From Chloroflexi bacterium UBA5177 (GTDB lineage: Bacteria; Chloroflexota; UBA5177), in contig DHWR01000248.1 of the NCBI GenBank assembly GCA_002413265.1, positions 17,156-48,755 of the forward strand: 31,600 nucleotides of DNA, given 5' to 3'. The position numbers were made by a program, and so were the translations under genes. The notes beneath the pieces are model-generated. The model was not told the origin of the DNA. It was given only the letters and a program-made list of their open reading frames with translations, and did not search any database. The stretch's first letter is position 1. Each line of letters begins with the position of its first letter. This document shows, piece by piece, positions 23,665 to 30,314 of the stretch.

Positions 23665-24044
23665 TCCCCGGACTCGTCTCCCCAGAGCAACCAGAATGCC
23701 GTCATTACCAAAAGTAGTGCTCCGACGACCATGGGCAGGGCTTCCAGATGAAGCGATGAGAGGACTGCAGTGTCCACGTGTACCCCTGCATCGAGCACAA
23801 ATGTGAGCGACACAAGCGCATTGACTGCCACGTGCTCACCACCGGGACTCGCTGACGTGAGCAGCCATGCAAACAGGGGACCCACCAAGAGCATGACCGG
23901 AATCCACGTCGCCAGCCTGCCGCGAAGAGCATGCCGCCTGCGTTCCGAATCGGCACTTCGTAACGAGGTTTCCAGCCTCGCGGCAAAATCCGACGTCAGC
24001 TCCGTAGACATCGCGGGGTCTCTGTCGTCGAGGTGAACAGCCAT
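23661..24044 (-). CDS. Small membrane protein after the ECF sigma gene, possible anti-sigma factor
   Basis: 127 residues, not recognised by family. The N-terminal 45 residues are hydrophilic and include a helix-prone TSDFAARLETSLRSADSER; two or three hydrophobic segments follow (about 47-63, 74-90, 103-120). A cytoplasmic N-terminus joined to membrane helices immediately downstream of an ECF sigma gene is the usual arrangement of a membrane anti-sigma factor. However, the zinc-binding HxxxCxxC motif of ZAS anti-sigmas is absent, so this is inference. It starts 4 nt after the sigma stop and overlaps the next gene by 4 nt. An alternative ATG lies 11 codons downstream. Confidence 0.6.
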   Translation of the reverse strand: MAVHLDDRDPAMSTELTSDFAARLETSLRSADSERRRHALRGRLATWIPVMLLVGPLFAWLLTSASPGGEHVAVNALVSLTFVLDAGVHVDTAVLSSLHLEALPMVVGALLLVMTAFWLLWGDESGE

Positions 24045-24048
24045 TGAG

Positions 24049-24627
24049 CTAATCCGCAGCCAGACCGAGTTCGACGCCGTGAAGACCTTCCCCAAGCAGC
24101 GCCTTACCCCTGTGTATCTGAGTCTTGACGGCGCCAAGCGATTGCTGAGTGACTGAGGCGATTTCTTCGTACGAGAGATCGTGCCAATAGCGCAACACCA
24201 GCACACGTCTGTAACGCTCGGGAAGGACTCGAACCGCCTCGCGCACGATGTCTGCCCGGCTAGAGGCCAGCGCTACGAGCTCCGGCGACTCCTCAACTGC
24301 CGCTCTAAGGGGCCGAACTGCCTCGTCCGGCAAGGGAGACACGATCCAATCGCGGGCCTTGAGATGGGAGAGCGCGACATTTCGCACGATTGTCGAGAAC
24401 CAGGTATAGAAGCGGTACTTGGATGAGTAGGAGTCCAGATACACGTAGGCCTTGATGAAAGACTCCTGAAGAACATCCTCGGCGTCCGTTGGGTGGCGAA
24501 GAACCTGCAGCGCCACGCGATAACCAGCGTCCTTGTAACGCTCAACTAGCTCTCGGTACGCGCTATGGTCGCCGTGCTTGGAACGAGAGATGAGCTCGAG
24601 GTCTTCCAGTTCGGTCAGCTCTTCCAT
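24049..24627 (-). CDS. ECF-type RNA polymerase sigma factor
   Basis: 192 residues: sigma-70 region 2 (about 20-90; RHPTDAEDVLQESFIKAY and YRFYTWFSTIVRNVALSHLK) and region 4 (about 130-185; LPERYRRVLVLRYWHDLSYEEIA then the helix-turn-helix SLGAVKTQIHRGKALL). Region 3 and region 1 are missing, as in ECF sigma factors. ATG 24627 follows AGGAG by 5 nt. It heads a leftward unit with a short membrane protein and a bactofilin-like protein, and upstream GAAACC...GGTATA (about 24650-24680 on the minus strand) could be an autoregulated ECF promoter, though weak. Confidence 0.94.
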   Translation of the reverse strand: MEELTELEDLELISRSKHGDHSAYRELVERYKDAGYRVALQVLRHPTDAEDVLQESFIKAYVYLDSYSSKYRFYTWFSTIVRNVALSHLKARDWIVSPLPDEAVRPLRAAVEESPELVALASSRADIVREAVRVLPERYRRVLVLRYWHDLSYEEIASVTQQSLGAVKTQIHRGKALLGEGLHGVELGLAAD

Positions 24628-24714
24628 GAAACTCCTGCACTCTCAGGATATACCGGGTCCGAGCTCATCAGGTTTCGGCAACTGCGCGATCCGTTAAACG
24701 AGGACTCAAAAAAT

Positions 24715-25878
24715 TTACGTGGCACTGTGGCTCGGCGCGCCAACGGAGCGGCGAACCACTTGCAATGTCTCCCGATTAGCGCGAGAGACCTCGGGTATTT
24801 CCATCCCCCAGCTCTCATCGCTATCAACGAAACGCGTGTGCAAGGGATGATCCGCCGAAGGCGTCCACCGCTCCAACCACGAGCTGGGAAGTTGCTCTGG
24901 CAAAGGCTGGCGCGTCATTTCAGACCAGAGAATAGCCCACGACCGCGGCACAACGTCTACCCAATCGTAGCCCCCGCTGCCCACGGCAACCCATCTGCCC
25001 TCAGTGTGCTCGTGGGCAAGCTCGTGCACCAGCCGCGCCTGTCTGGAAAACGCACGGGTCGACAGTGAGAGGTGGGTGAGCGGGTCGAAGTAATGGGTGT
25101 CGCACCCGTGGTTACTGATGAGAAGGTCCGGCTGGAAGCGGTGTACGAGGTCAGGAAGCAGAGTCTCGACTGCCTCGAGCCACGAGGTGTCCTCGGTGAA
25201 GGGCTCAAAGGGCATGTTCACAGACGTTCCTTCTCCGGCGCCCGAGCCTCGCTCGTCGGGGCTGCCGGTTCCTGGAAATAGATACCGGCCACTTTCGTGA
25301 AAGGAGAGCGTGAATACTCGTGGATCCTGGTAAAAGATCCACTGCACGCCGTCGCCATGATGACAGTCGAAATCGACATAAAAAACGCGTGCGCCAAACT
25401 CCGATATCGCCAGCGCCGCCGCTGCCGCAGGATCGTCGTAGATGCAGAATCCGGAGGCGCGAGCTCTCTGGGCGTGGTGCAGGCCGCCGGCAGGGTTGAA
25501 TGCATGATCGACATCACCCCGCATGACGTGGCGAACCGCCTCAATCGTGCCGCCGGTGACCATCGCACTTGCCTCGTGCATCGAGGGGAAGGGAGGATTG
25601 TCGGCGCCGTCAAGCCCAAACTGAGCGTAGCCGGAAGACGGGCTCGAGCTGGACCCCGCTGCAATGACTGCATCTATGTACAGAGGATCGTGAACGAACT
25701 CTAGATCGTCACGGGTCGCGGGAAGAATCGTGGGTCCGTCTCGGTCCGGATCGTAGAAACCGAGACTCTGAAAGAGATCCAGGCCCGCGGTCAACCGCTC
25801 CGGGCGAAGTGGGTGATATGGGCCAAAGTCGTAGTTCAGGAAATCGGGGTGATGGAGCAAGATGGCGTCGTGTTTCAT
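24715..25878 (-). CDS. acuC: AcuC-type histone deacetylase-family protein
   Basis: 387 residues, class I HDAC fold, zinc-dependent deacetylase. Active-site elements: GGLHHAQ (paired catalytic histidines), FCIYDDPA, the zinc ligands in VDFDCHHGDGVQ, and the more variable NHGCDTHYFDPL where most AcuC read GxDxHxxDP, so the second aspartate ligand is kept. GVNMPF-like SVNMPFEPF and the GSGGYDW near the C-terminus match AcuC. Bacterial AcuC deacetylates acetyl-CoA synthetase and other lysine-acetylated proteins; no acs or acuA is adjacent. ATG 25878 is preferred over a GTG five codons upstream because it gives the standard MKHDAILL opening. Divergent from the patatin gene. Confidence 0.93.
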   Translation of the reverse strand: MKHDAILLHHPDFLNYDFGPYHPLRPERLTAGLDLFQSLGFYDPDRDGPTILPATRDDLEFVHDPLYIDAVIAAGSSSSPSSGYAQFGLDGADNPPFPSMHEASAMVTGGTIEAVRHVMRGDVDHAFNPAGGLHHAQRARASGFCIYDDPAAAAALAISEFGARVFYVDFDCHHGDGVQWIFYQDPRVFTLSFHESGRYLFPGTGSPDERGSGAGEGTSVNMPFEPFTEDTSWLEAVETLLPDLVHRFQPDLLISNHGCDTHYFDPLTHLSLSTRAFSRQARLVHELAHEHTEGRWVAVGSGGYDWVDVVPRSWAILWSEMTRQPLPEQLPSSWLERWTPSADHPLHTRFVDSDESWGMEIPEVSRANRETLQVVRRSVGAPSHSAT

Positions 25879-25903
25879 TGGCGTTCCAGGCACATAGTGT
25901 AGC

Positions 25904-25913
25904 GAACCGGTTC
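25904..25913. promoter_or_regulatory. Palindrome between acuC and patatin genes
   Basis: GAACCGGTTC is a perfect 10-bp palindrome in the 73-nt divergent gap. A TACACT -10-like hexamer for acuC lies beside it, at about 25896-25901 on the minus strand, so a bound factor could control acuC and perhaps both genes. Confidence 0.4.
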
Positions 25914-25951
25914 AGGCACAATAGAGTCTGCGACCCGGAAAGGGGGCCTCC

Positions 25952-26806
25952 ATGTTCCGCAAGTTTCGACGCTCCGAAGAGGTCGTCGGGTTCGCCTTCT
26001 CCGGAGGAGGATCTCGTGGAGCAAGCCAGGCGGGAATGCTTCGAGCCCTCACCGAAGCTGGAGTCCGTCCTGATGCGATGGCCGGCACCAGTGCCGGCGC
26101 GGTAAACGCCGGCTGGTTCGGACTGCATCCGCACCGCCTCGATCGTCTGGAAGCGATCTGGCTAGCTCTGCGAACTCAGGACATCTTTCCCGGCGGCCGA
26201 GTCCGCATGCTGATGAATCTCTCTCGCTCAGGCTATATCCACGCCGCGGATGCCTGGGAGAGGTTTCTGCGTCTTCATATCGGGTCCGCCGCCTTCGAAG
26301 ACGCCCAGATTCCGTTCACTGTCGTCGCCGTGAGACTGTCAGACGGCAAGCGAGTGGTCTTTGACTCTGGAGAGATTGTGCCCGCCGTCATGGCTTCGAC
26401 TGCCATACCCGGCGTCTTTCCGCCGTATTCGATCGCAGGCGAGCTCTACGTTGACGGGGGAGTGCTCGAATACCTGCCGATTCCCACAATCCTCGAACAA
26501 GGAGCGACGACCATATTCGCGCTCGACTGCAGCTGGTTTTCCAGAGAGATTATGAAAGGCGCTTCGGTAGCCGATCGAAGCGCCCGCATCGCCGCCCAGG
26601 CCTATTCTGACCGCGTATGCCAGTTGCCCACGAGCAGGGGCGCGAGCATTCATTTGCTGCGTCCTCCGCTGCGCGAGTACGATGACGCCCGTGATTTCAG
26701 ACACACGGCCGAGCTTCTGGAGGGCGGATTCGAGTACGCGCGTCACCACCTCGCGGCTCTTGCCGCTCGCACTGAGACGGTGCCGCCTCACTCCACGGCC
26801 GGGTGA
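25952..26806 (+). CDS. Patatin-like phospholipase (RssA/YjjU-like)
   Basis: 284 residues. The catalytic dyad and oxyanion hole are intact: GGGSRG (18-23), nucleophile S47 in GTSAG (45-49) and D168 in VDGGVLEYLP. No signal peptide, so cytoplasmic or membrane-peripheral. Patatins hydrolyse acyl chains of phospholipids; the small bacterial type has no assigned substrate. ATG follows AGGGGG by 5 nt. It is 65 nt ahead of the D,D-carboxypeptidase gene in the same direction, which may make a lipid/envelope pair. Confidence 0.93.
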   Translation: MFRKFRRSEEVVGFAFSGGGSRGASQAGMLRALTEAGVRPDAMAGTSAGAVNAGWFGLHPHRLDRLEAIWLALRTQDIFPGGRVRMLMNLSRSGYIHAADAWERFLRLHIGSAAFEDAQIPFTVVAVRLSDGKRVVFDSGEIVPAVMASTAIPGVFPPYSIAGELYVDGGVLEYLPIPTILEQGATTIFALDCSWFSREIMKGASVADRSARIAAQAYSDRVCQLPTSRGASIHLLRPPLREYDDARDFRHTAELLEGGFEYARHHLAALAARTETVPPHSTAG

Positions 26807-26871
26807 TTCTGACGCGCAAACTCGGATCGAACGCTGCTTAGCCCTGGCGAGGTCAGTGGCGGCGACAGGCA

Positions 26872-27714
26872 TTGAGTGACCTCGTGCGACCCTGTTGTCT
26901 TCTGCTCGCCCTGCTTACCTTTCTGGCCACTGCCGGAGAGGCCGCGTCCTCGCCGGCCCTTCCACCAATTTCTGCCCCCGAGGCTATTGTCGTGGACGGT
27001 TGGACTGGCGGAGTGCTCTATCAGAAGAGCCCGGATGTGATGCGGGAGCCGGCCAGCACCGTAAAAATAATGACGGCTCTCGTCGTTCTCCGAAGGCGCA
27101 TCCCGCTGAACCGTCTGGTGACGGTCAGTCCACTTGCTGCCTCGTACGGAGGCTCGACTGCTGCTCTCAGTGCAGGCGAGACGATGACGGTTCGAAACCT
27201 GCTTTACGGGGCGCTCTTGCCCTCCGGAAACGATGCGGCCGTGGCGCTCGCGCAGGCTGCTGCCCCTAACCTAGGGATTTTCGTGTCTCTCATGAACGTT
27301 CAAGCTCGTCGTCTGCATTTGGCGCACACGCATTTTCTGACCCCGAATGGGTTCGACACCTGGGGGCAAGTCAGTACGGCTAGAGACCTGGCTGTCCTTG
27401 CTCGCGCGGCCATGAGCTGGCGCGTCTTCGCGCAAATAGTCTCTACAAAGTTCTGGACTGCCCGCTCGGTTGATGGACGTTTACACTACTGGACGAACAG
27501 AAACCAGTTGCTGTGGGGCAATTCGGCGGTAAACGGAGTAAAAACGGGTACAACGGCGGGCGCCGGCGCTTGCCTCGTATCTTCGGCGCAGAAGAGCGGC
27601 AAGTGGATTATCGAGGTCAATCTAGGAAGCTCCGGCTTCGCACGGTTTAGCGACGGGGCGGCGCTTTTGCGTTACGGGTTTGCGGTCGACAGCGCTCCGC
27701 CCTCCACGCGTTGA
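26872..27714 (+). CDS. Serine-type D-Ala-D-Ala carboxypeptidase (S11, PBP5-like)
   Basis: 280 residues, all three penicillin-binding motifs present: SxxK as S62-T-V-K65, SxN as S118-G-N120 and KTG as K224-T-G226. A cleavable signal peptide (CCLLLALLTFLATAGEAAS) directs it outside the membrane, where it trims the terminal D-Ala of peptidoglycan side chains. It is shorter than PBP5 (about 400) and lacks its C-terminal beta domain and amphipathic anchor, as in DacB/DacF-type sporulation or small secreted forms. The start is TTG 26872 or GTG 26884; neither has a strong ribosome-binding site. A dnaN promoter overlaps its stop codon. Confidence 0.93.
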   Translation: MSDLVRPCCLLLALLTFLATAGEAASSPALPPISAPEAIVVDGWTGGVLYQKSPDVMREPASTVKIMTALVVLRRRIPLNRLVTVSPLAASYGGSTAALSAGETMTVRNLLYGALLPSGNDAAVALAQAAAPNLGIFVSLMNVQARRLHLAHTHFLTPNGFDTWGQVSTARDLAVLARAAMSWRVFAQIVSTKFWTARSVDGRLHYWTNRNQLLWGNSAVNGVKTGTTAGAGACLVSSAQKSGKWIIEVNLGSSGFARFSDGAALLRYGFAVDSAPPSTR

Positions 27715-27739
27715 AGTCCTAAATGGCGCCGACTATAAT
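27711..27739 (+). promoter_or_regulatory. Promoter of dnaN
   Basis: TTGAAG (27711-27716), 17-nt spacer, TATAAT (27734-27739): the best sigma-70-type match in the window. Transcription is expected near 27746, leaving a leader of about 105 nt before dnaN that contains a short open frame. Confidence 0.7.
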
Positions 27740-27755
27740 CCCATGTCCCCAACAC

Positions 27756-27857
27756 ATGTCCGACCGTGCTGCCGCCGATCTCGTGGTCGACGACGACGAG
27801 CGCGCCGCCGGCATCGGGTCCGGTAGTTGGGGCGCTCTGAGAAGGAGCCAATGGTGA
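27756..27857 (+). CDS. Possible 33-codon leader ORF overlapping the dnaN start
   Basis: ATG at 27756 opens 33 codons (MSDRAAADLVVDDDERAAG, then IGSGSWGALRRSQW) ending in TGA that overlaps the dnaN ATG/GTG. The start is about 10 nt after the predicted transcript start, and no Shine-Dalgarno is visible. No homology is recognised; it could be a chance frame in GC-rich DNA or a translated leader coupling to dnaN. Confidence 0.22.
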   Translation: MSDRAAADLVVDDDERAAGIGSGSWGALRRSQW

Positions 27858-28987
27858 AGATCAGTGCCAGTCAAGAGCACTTGAGCCACGCGTTGCACGT
27901 CGCTGGACGAGCAGTGGCCGCGCGCAGTCCTCTGCCCATCACAACCAATGTCTTGCTCGTCACCGAAGAAGGGCGACTTCGATTGTCGGCGACCAATCTC
28001 GACATCGCCATCAGCGCATGGCTGGACGCCGAGATCGCGGACGAGGGTGCGATTACCCTTCCCTCACGCCTGCTTTCCGAATTCGTGGAAACCCTGTCTG
28101 GCGGAGTCGTGGACATCTCCGTGAAGGCTGGTGGTCACTCTGCTCACGTCACATCTGGAAGATACGAAGCGACGATCAGAGGCATGGCGGCAGACGATTT
28201 CCCGGTCATCCCCACCGCCGGCGACGAAACGGCCGTCGCCGTTCCCGCTGGTTTATTGAAGGAGATGGTCGAGCAGGTAGTCTTTGCCGCAGCCATGGAT
28301 GACACCCGCCCCATCCTCACTGGCGCGCTGGCTACCTTTTCAGGGCAGAGTTTTTCGCTGGCAGCCACAGACGGGTTCCGCATGGCCATGCGTTCCGGTG
28401 ACCTGGAGAACGCGGCGTCCGGAGATTTCAGCGTCATCATCCCCGGGCGAACGCTTGCCGAGCTTGCCAAGATTGTTCCTGACGGTGACGATCCGGTGGA
28501 AATCGCAGTCACTCCCAACCGCAATCAGATTGTCTTTCGAACGACGGACCTCAATGTGGTCTCACGCCTCATCGAGGGCTCTTATCCAAACCTAAAAGGC
28601 TTGGTTCCCACAAAATTTGCGACCAAGGTGGTTGTCTCGCGGGACGACCTGTTGAAGGCGACCAAAATGGCGAGTTACTTCTCGCGAGACAATTCCAACG
28701 CGATCACTTTTGACATTGAGCCTGGCGGGGAAGCTGGAGTCGGAGTCCTTGCGGTGACGGGTGCCGCAGCCGAGCTGGGTGAAGACCGCGGCGAGCTCGA
28801 CGCCGTCGTCAACGGAGGCGGCGCGAAGGTGCAATTCAACTCGCGTTACGTGTCGGATCTTCTCGGCGCTCTTGACTCTCAACAGGTGGGTCTGGAGATA
28901 ACCGGACCCAACAGCGCTGCCGTGTTCCGCCCTATCGATTCGGTTGACTACACACACGTAATCATGCCGATGCACACAACGCGCTGA
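27851..28987 (+). CDS. dnaN: DNA polymerase III beta subunit (sliding clamp)
   Basis: 378 residues, the standard length. The dimeric ring clamps polymerase III to DNA. Three clamp domains are visible by pattern: VKISASQEHLSHALHVAGRAV with TNVLLV at the start, RPILTGAL and SLAATDGFRMA at the middle interface, and VVSRLIEGSYPNL followed by the C-terminal HVIMPMHTTR, which corresponds to the usual Y-x-I-M-P-M end near the peptide-binding pocket. ATG 27851 or GTG 27854 follows AAGGAG closely. In most bacteria dnaN follows dnaA at oriC; here neither dnaA nor recF is adjacent and I find no DnaA-box cluster, so it is either relocated or a second copy. Confidence 0.95.
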   Translation: MVKISASQEHLSHALHVAGRAVAARSPLPITTNVLLVTEEGRLRLSATNLDIAISAWLDAEIADEGAITLPSRLLSEFVETLSGGVVDISVKAGGHSAHVTSGRYEATIRGMAADDFPVIPTAGDETAVAVPAGLLKEMVEQVVFAAAMDDTRPILTGALATFSGQSFSLAATDGFRMAMRSGDLENAASGDFSVIIPGRTLAELAKIVPDGDDPVEIAVTPNRNQIVFRTTDLNVVSRLIEGSYPNLKGLVPTKFATKVVVSRDDLLKATKMASYFSRDNSNAITFDIEPGGEAGVGVLAVTGAAAELGEDRGELDAVVNGGGAKVQFNSRYVSDLLGALDSQQVGLEITGPNSAAVFRPIDSVDYTHVIMPMHTTR

Positions 28988-28992
28988 GCGCG
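28980..28992. terminator. Hairpin spanning the dnaN stop
   Basis: CGCGC-TGA-GCGCG: a perfect 5-bp all-GC stem with the dnaN stop codon as its loop, between dnaN and the converging NYN gene (12-nt gap). It may slow transcription, but it lacks a T-tract. Confidence 0.25.
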
Positions 28993-28999
28993 AGAGACG

Positions 29000-30211
29000 C
29001 TACTCTTCTCCAGACATGCCAGACGCCACGGCGGCGGCATCCATAACATCTCGCACCAACGGATGTTCGGGGTTCAATCTAACCGTGCGTAGATCATACG
29101 GTTTGCCTGTCGTGCGGTGGGGCACGGTGTGAGTCGAAGGAACCAGTATGTCTTCGTCGATTGCATCGCGCACGAGCGAGCGCAGCTGACTCTGCGACAG
29201 GGAAGGCAGCACGCTGTCTCGAGTGAGATGCGAGACGATGTAAGGCGGAATGAGGTACTCGGAGCGGTTCTCGAGGTCGACGAGATACCGCAGAAAGTGA
29301 CGTTGCGCATCCGGGTCGAGCGCTTGCACGGCTACGACTGACTGCAGATCGCCGTCGCCGTCGTTATCCTCTTGCTCCTCAGCCGCCAGCTCGGTCTCCG
29401 TCATGTGCTCGTACTGCTCGGGGAGATAGGCCCAGTCCTGCAGCCCTCTCGTGAGGATCCTGATGTAGCCTCTGCGCTCCGCCTCTTGCATGAAGTCTTT
29501 GAACCGCTCAAAACCAAGAGCCTTGTAATCTATGCCTCTCCGGGCCAGCTGAATGCCGATCCACGAAAAGAGCGACCCAACTCGATTGCTGCGGTTCCTC
29601 AGCAGGTCTGCGACCGCGGAAAAGGCCTCATCGTACTGCCTGTTCTCGACAATATCCGTATCGGTGGCCGGTTTCTGTCGTTTCCCGTTGAGGCTCGGCT
29701 CGGGTTGACGCGCCGGCTCGATATCGACGTCGTAGAGCATTAGCTCGTCGAGATTGTCAGCGAGAGTGGGAGACAGAGTGTGGGACACGGCCACGACGAT
29801 GACGCGCTTGCCACGCGCCCTCAGAAAGTTGACCAGGTGGAGAAGGTCGGAGTCTCCCGACACGAGGAAGAACGTCTTGAGGTGCGGCGCTGTGTTCAGA
29901 AAGTCGATGCAATCGACAGCCAGCTTGACATCCGCACTGTTCTTGACTAGCTGGCCGCTGTGCATCCTTATGGGCACATAGACCGGCTCTATTCCGGCCG
30001 CGTACAGGTTTGGCGGGTCAAACGCGTGTGACTTCTGCTGCCAGTCGGCATAGGCGCGTGCAATGACGATCCGTCCGCGCTGACCGACTGCGTCGAGCAA
30101 AGACGAAATGTTGGGCTGTCTGCCTAGATCTTTCAGCCCAAGCTTCAGATTGTCCCAGTCAATAAAAAGTCCGGCATCAGGACGTGCCTGATCGGAATAG
30201 CGTTCAGTCAT
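29000..30211 (-). CDS. NYN-domain predicted ribonuclease with C-terminal OST-HTH/LOTUS-like domain
   Basis: 403 residues. The N-terminal NYN (PIN-like) domain, about 13-165, has the acidic metal-site residues D18, D20 and N21 in LFIDWDNLK, D in KNSADVKLAVDCIDFL and D-x-D in FLVSGDSDLLHLVNFLR. A charged linker (about 168-190, basic) leads to a helical segment about 192-262 (EAFSAVADLLRNRSNRVGSL; RFKDFMQEAERRGYIRI) typical of OST-HTH/LOTUS RNA-binding domains. A further helical C-terminal third (about 285-400) is unassigned. The pairing suggests an endoribonuclease or RNA-binding regulator; target unknown. ATG start, GAGG upstream, and a T-rich -10-like TATTTT nearby. The 103-nt gap to the phosphoesterase gene holds only a weak 5-bp hairpin. 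Confidence 0.88.
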   Translation of the reverse strand: MTERYSDQARPDAGLFIDWDNLKLGLKDLGRQPNISSLLDAVGQRGRIVIARAYADWQQKSHAFDPPNLYAAGIEPVYVPIRMHSGQLVKNSADVKLAVDCIDFLNTAPHLKTFFLVSGDSDLLHLVNFLRARGKRVIVVAVSHTLSPTLADNLDELMLYDVDIEPARQPEPSLNGKRQKPATDTDIVENRQYDEAFSAVADLLRNRSNRVGSLFSWIGIQLARRGIDYKALGFERFKDFMQEAERRGYIRILTRGLQDWAYLPEQYEHMTETELAAEEQEDNDGDGDLQSVVAVQALDPDAQRHFLRYLVDLENRSEYLIPPYIVSHLTRDSVLPSLSQSQLRSLVRDAIDEDILVPSTHTVPHRTTGKPYDLRTVRLNPEHPLVRDVMDAAAVASGMSGEE

Positions 30212-30314
30212 AAATAAGCCTCGATAAAAATACGGGTTGTGGAAGGCATAGCGACTTCCAACTGGAATGTAGCATCTTTGCGGACCGCTGGAGCCTGGTG
30301 GGCGGGCGGCAAAC

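Noticed and set aside
24700..24720. AT-rich run after acuC as an intrinsic terminator
   Set aside because: There is a T-run on the minus strand directly after the stop, but no stable GC stem precedes it.
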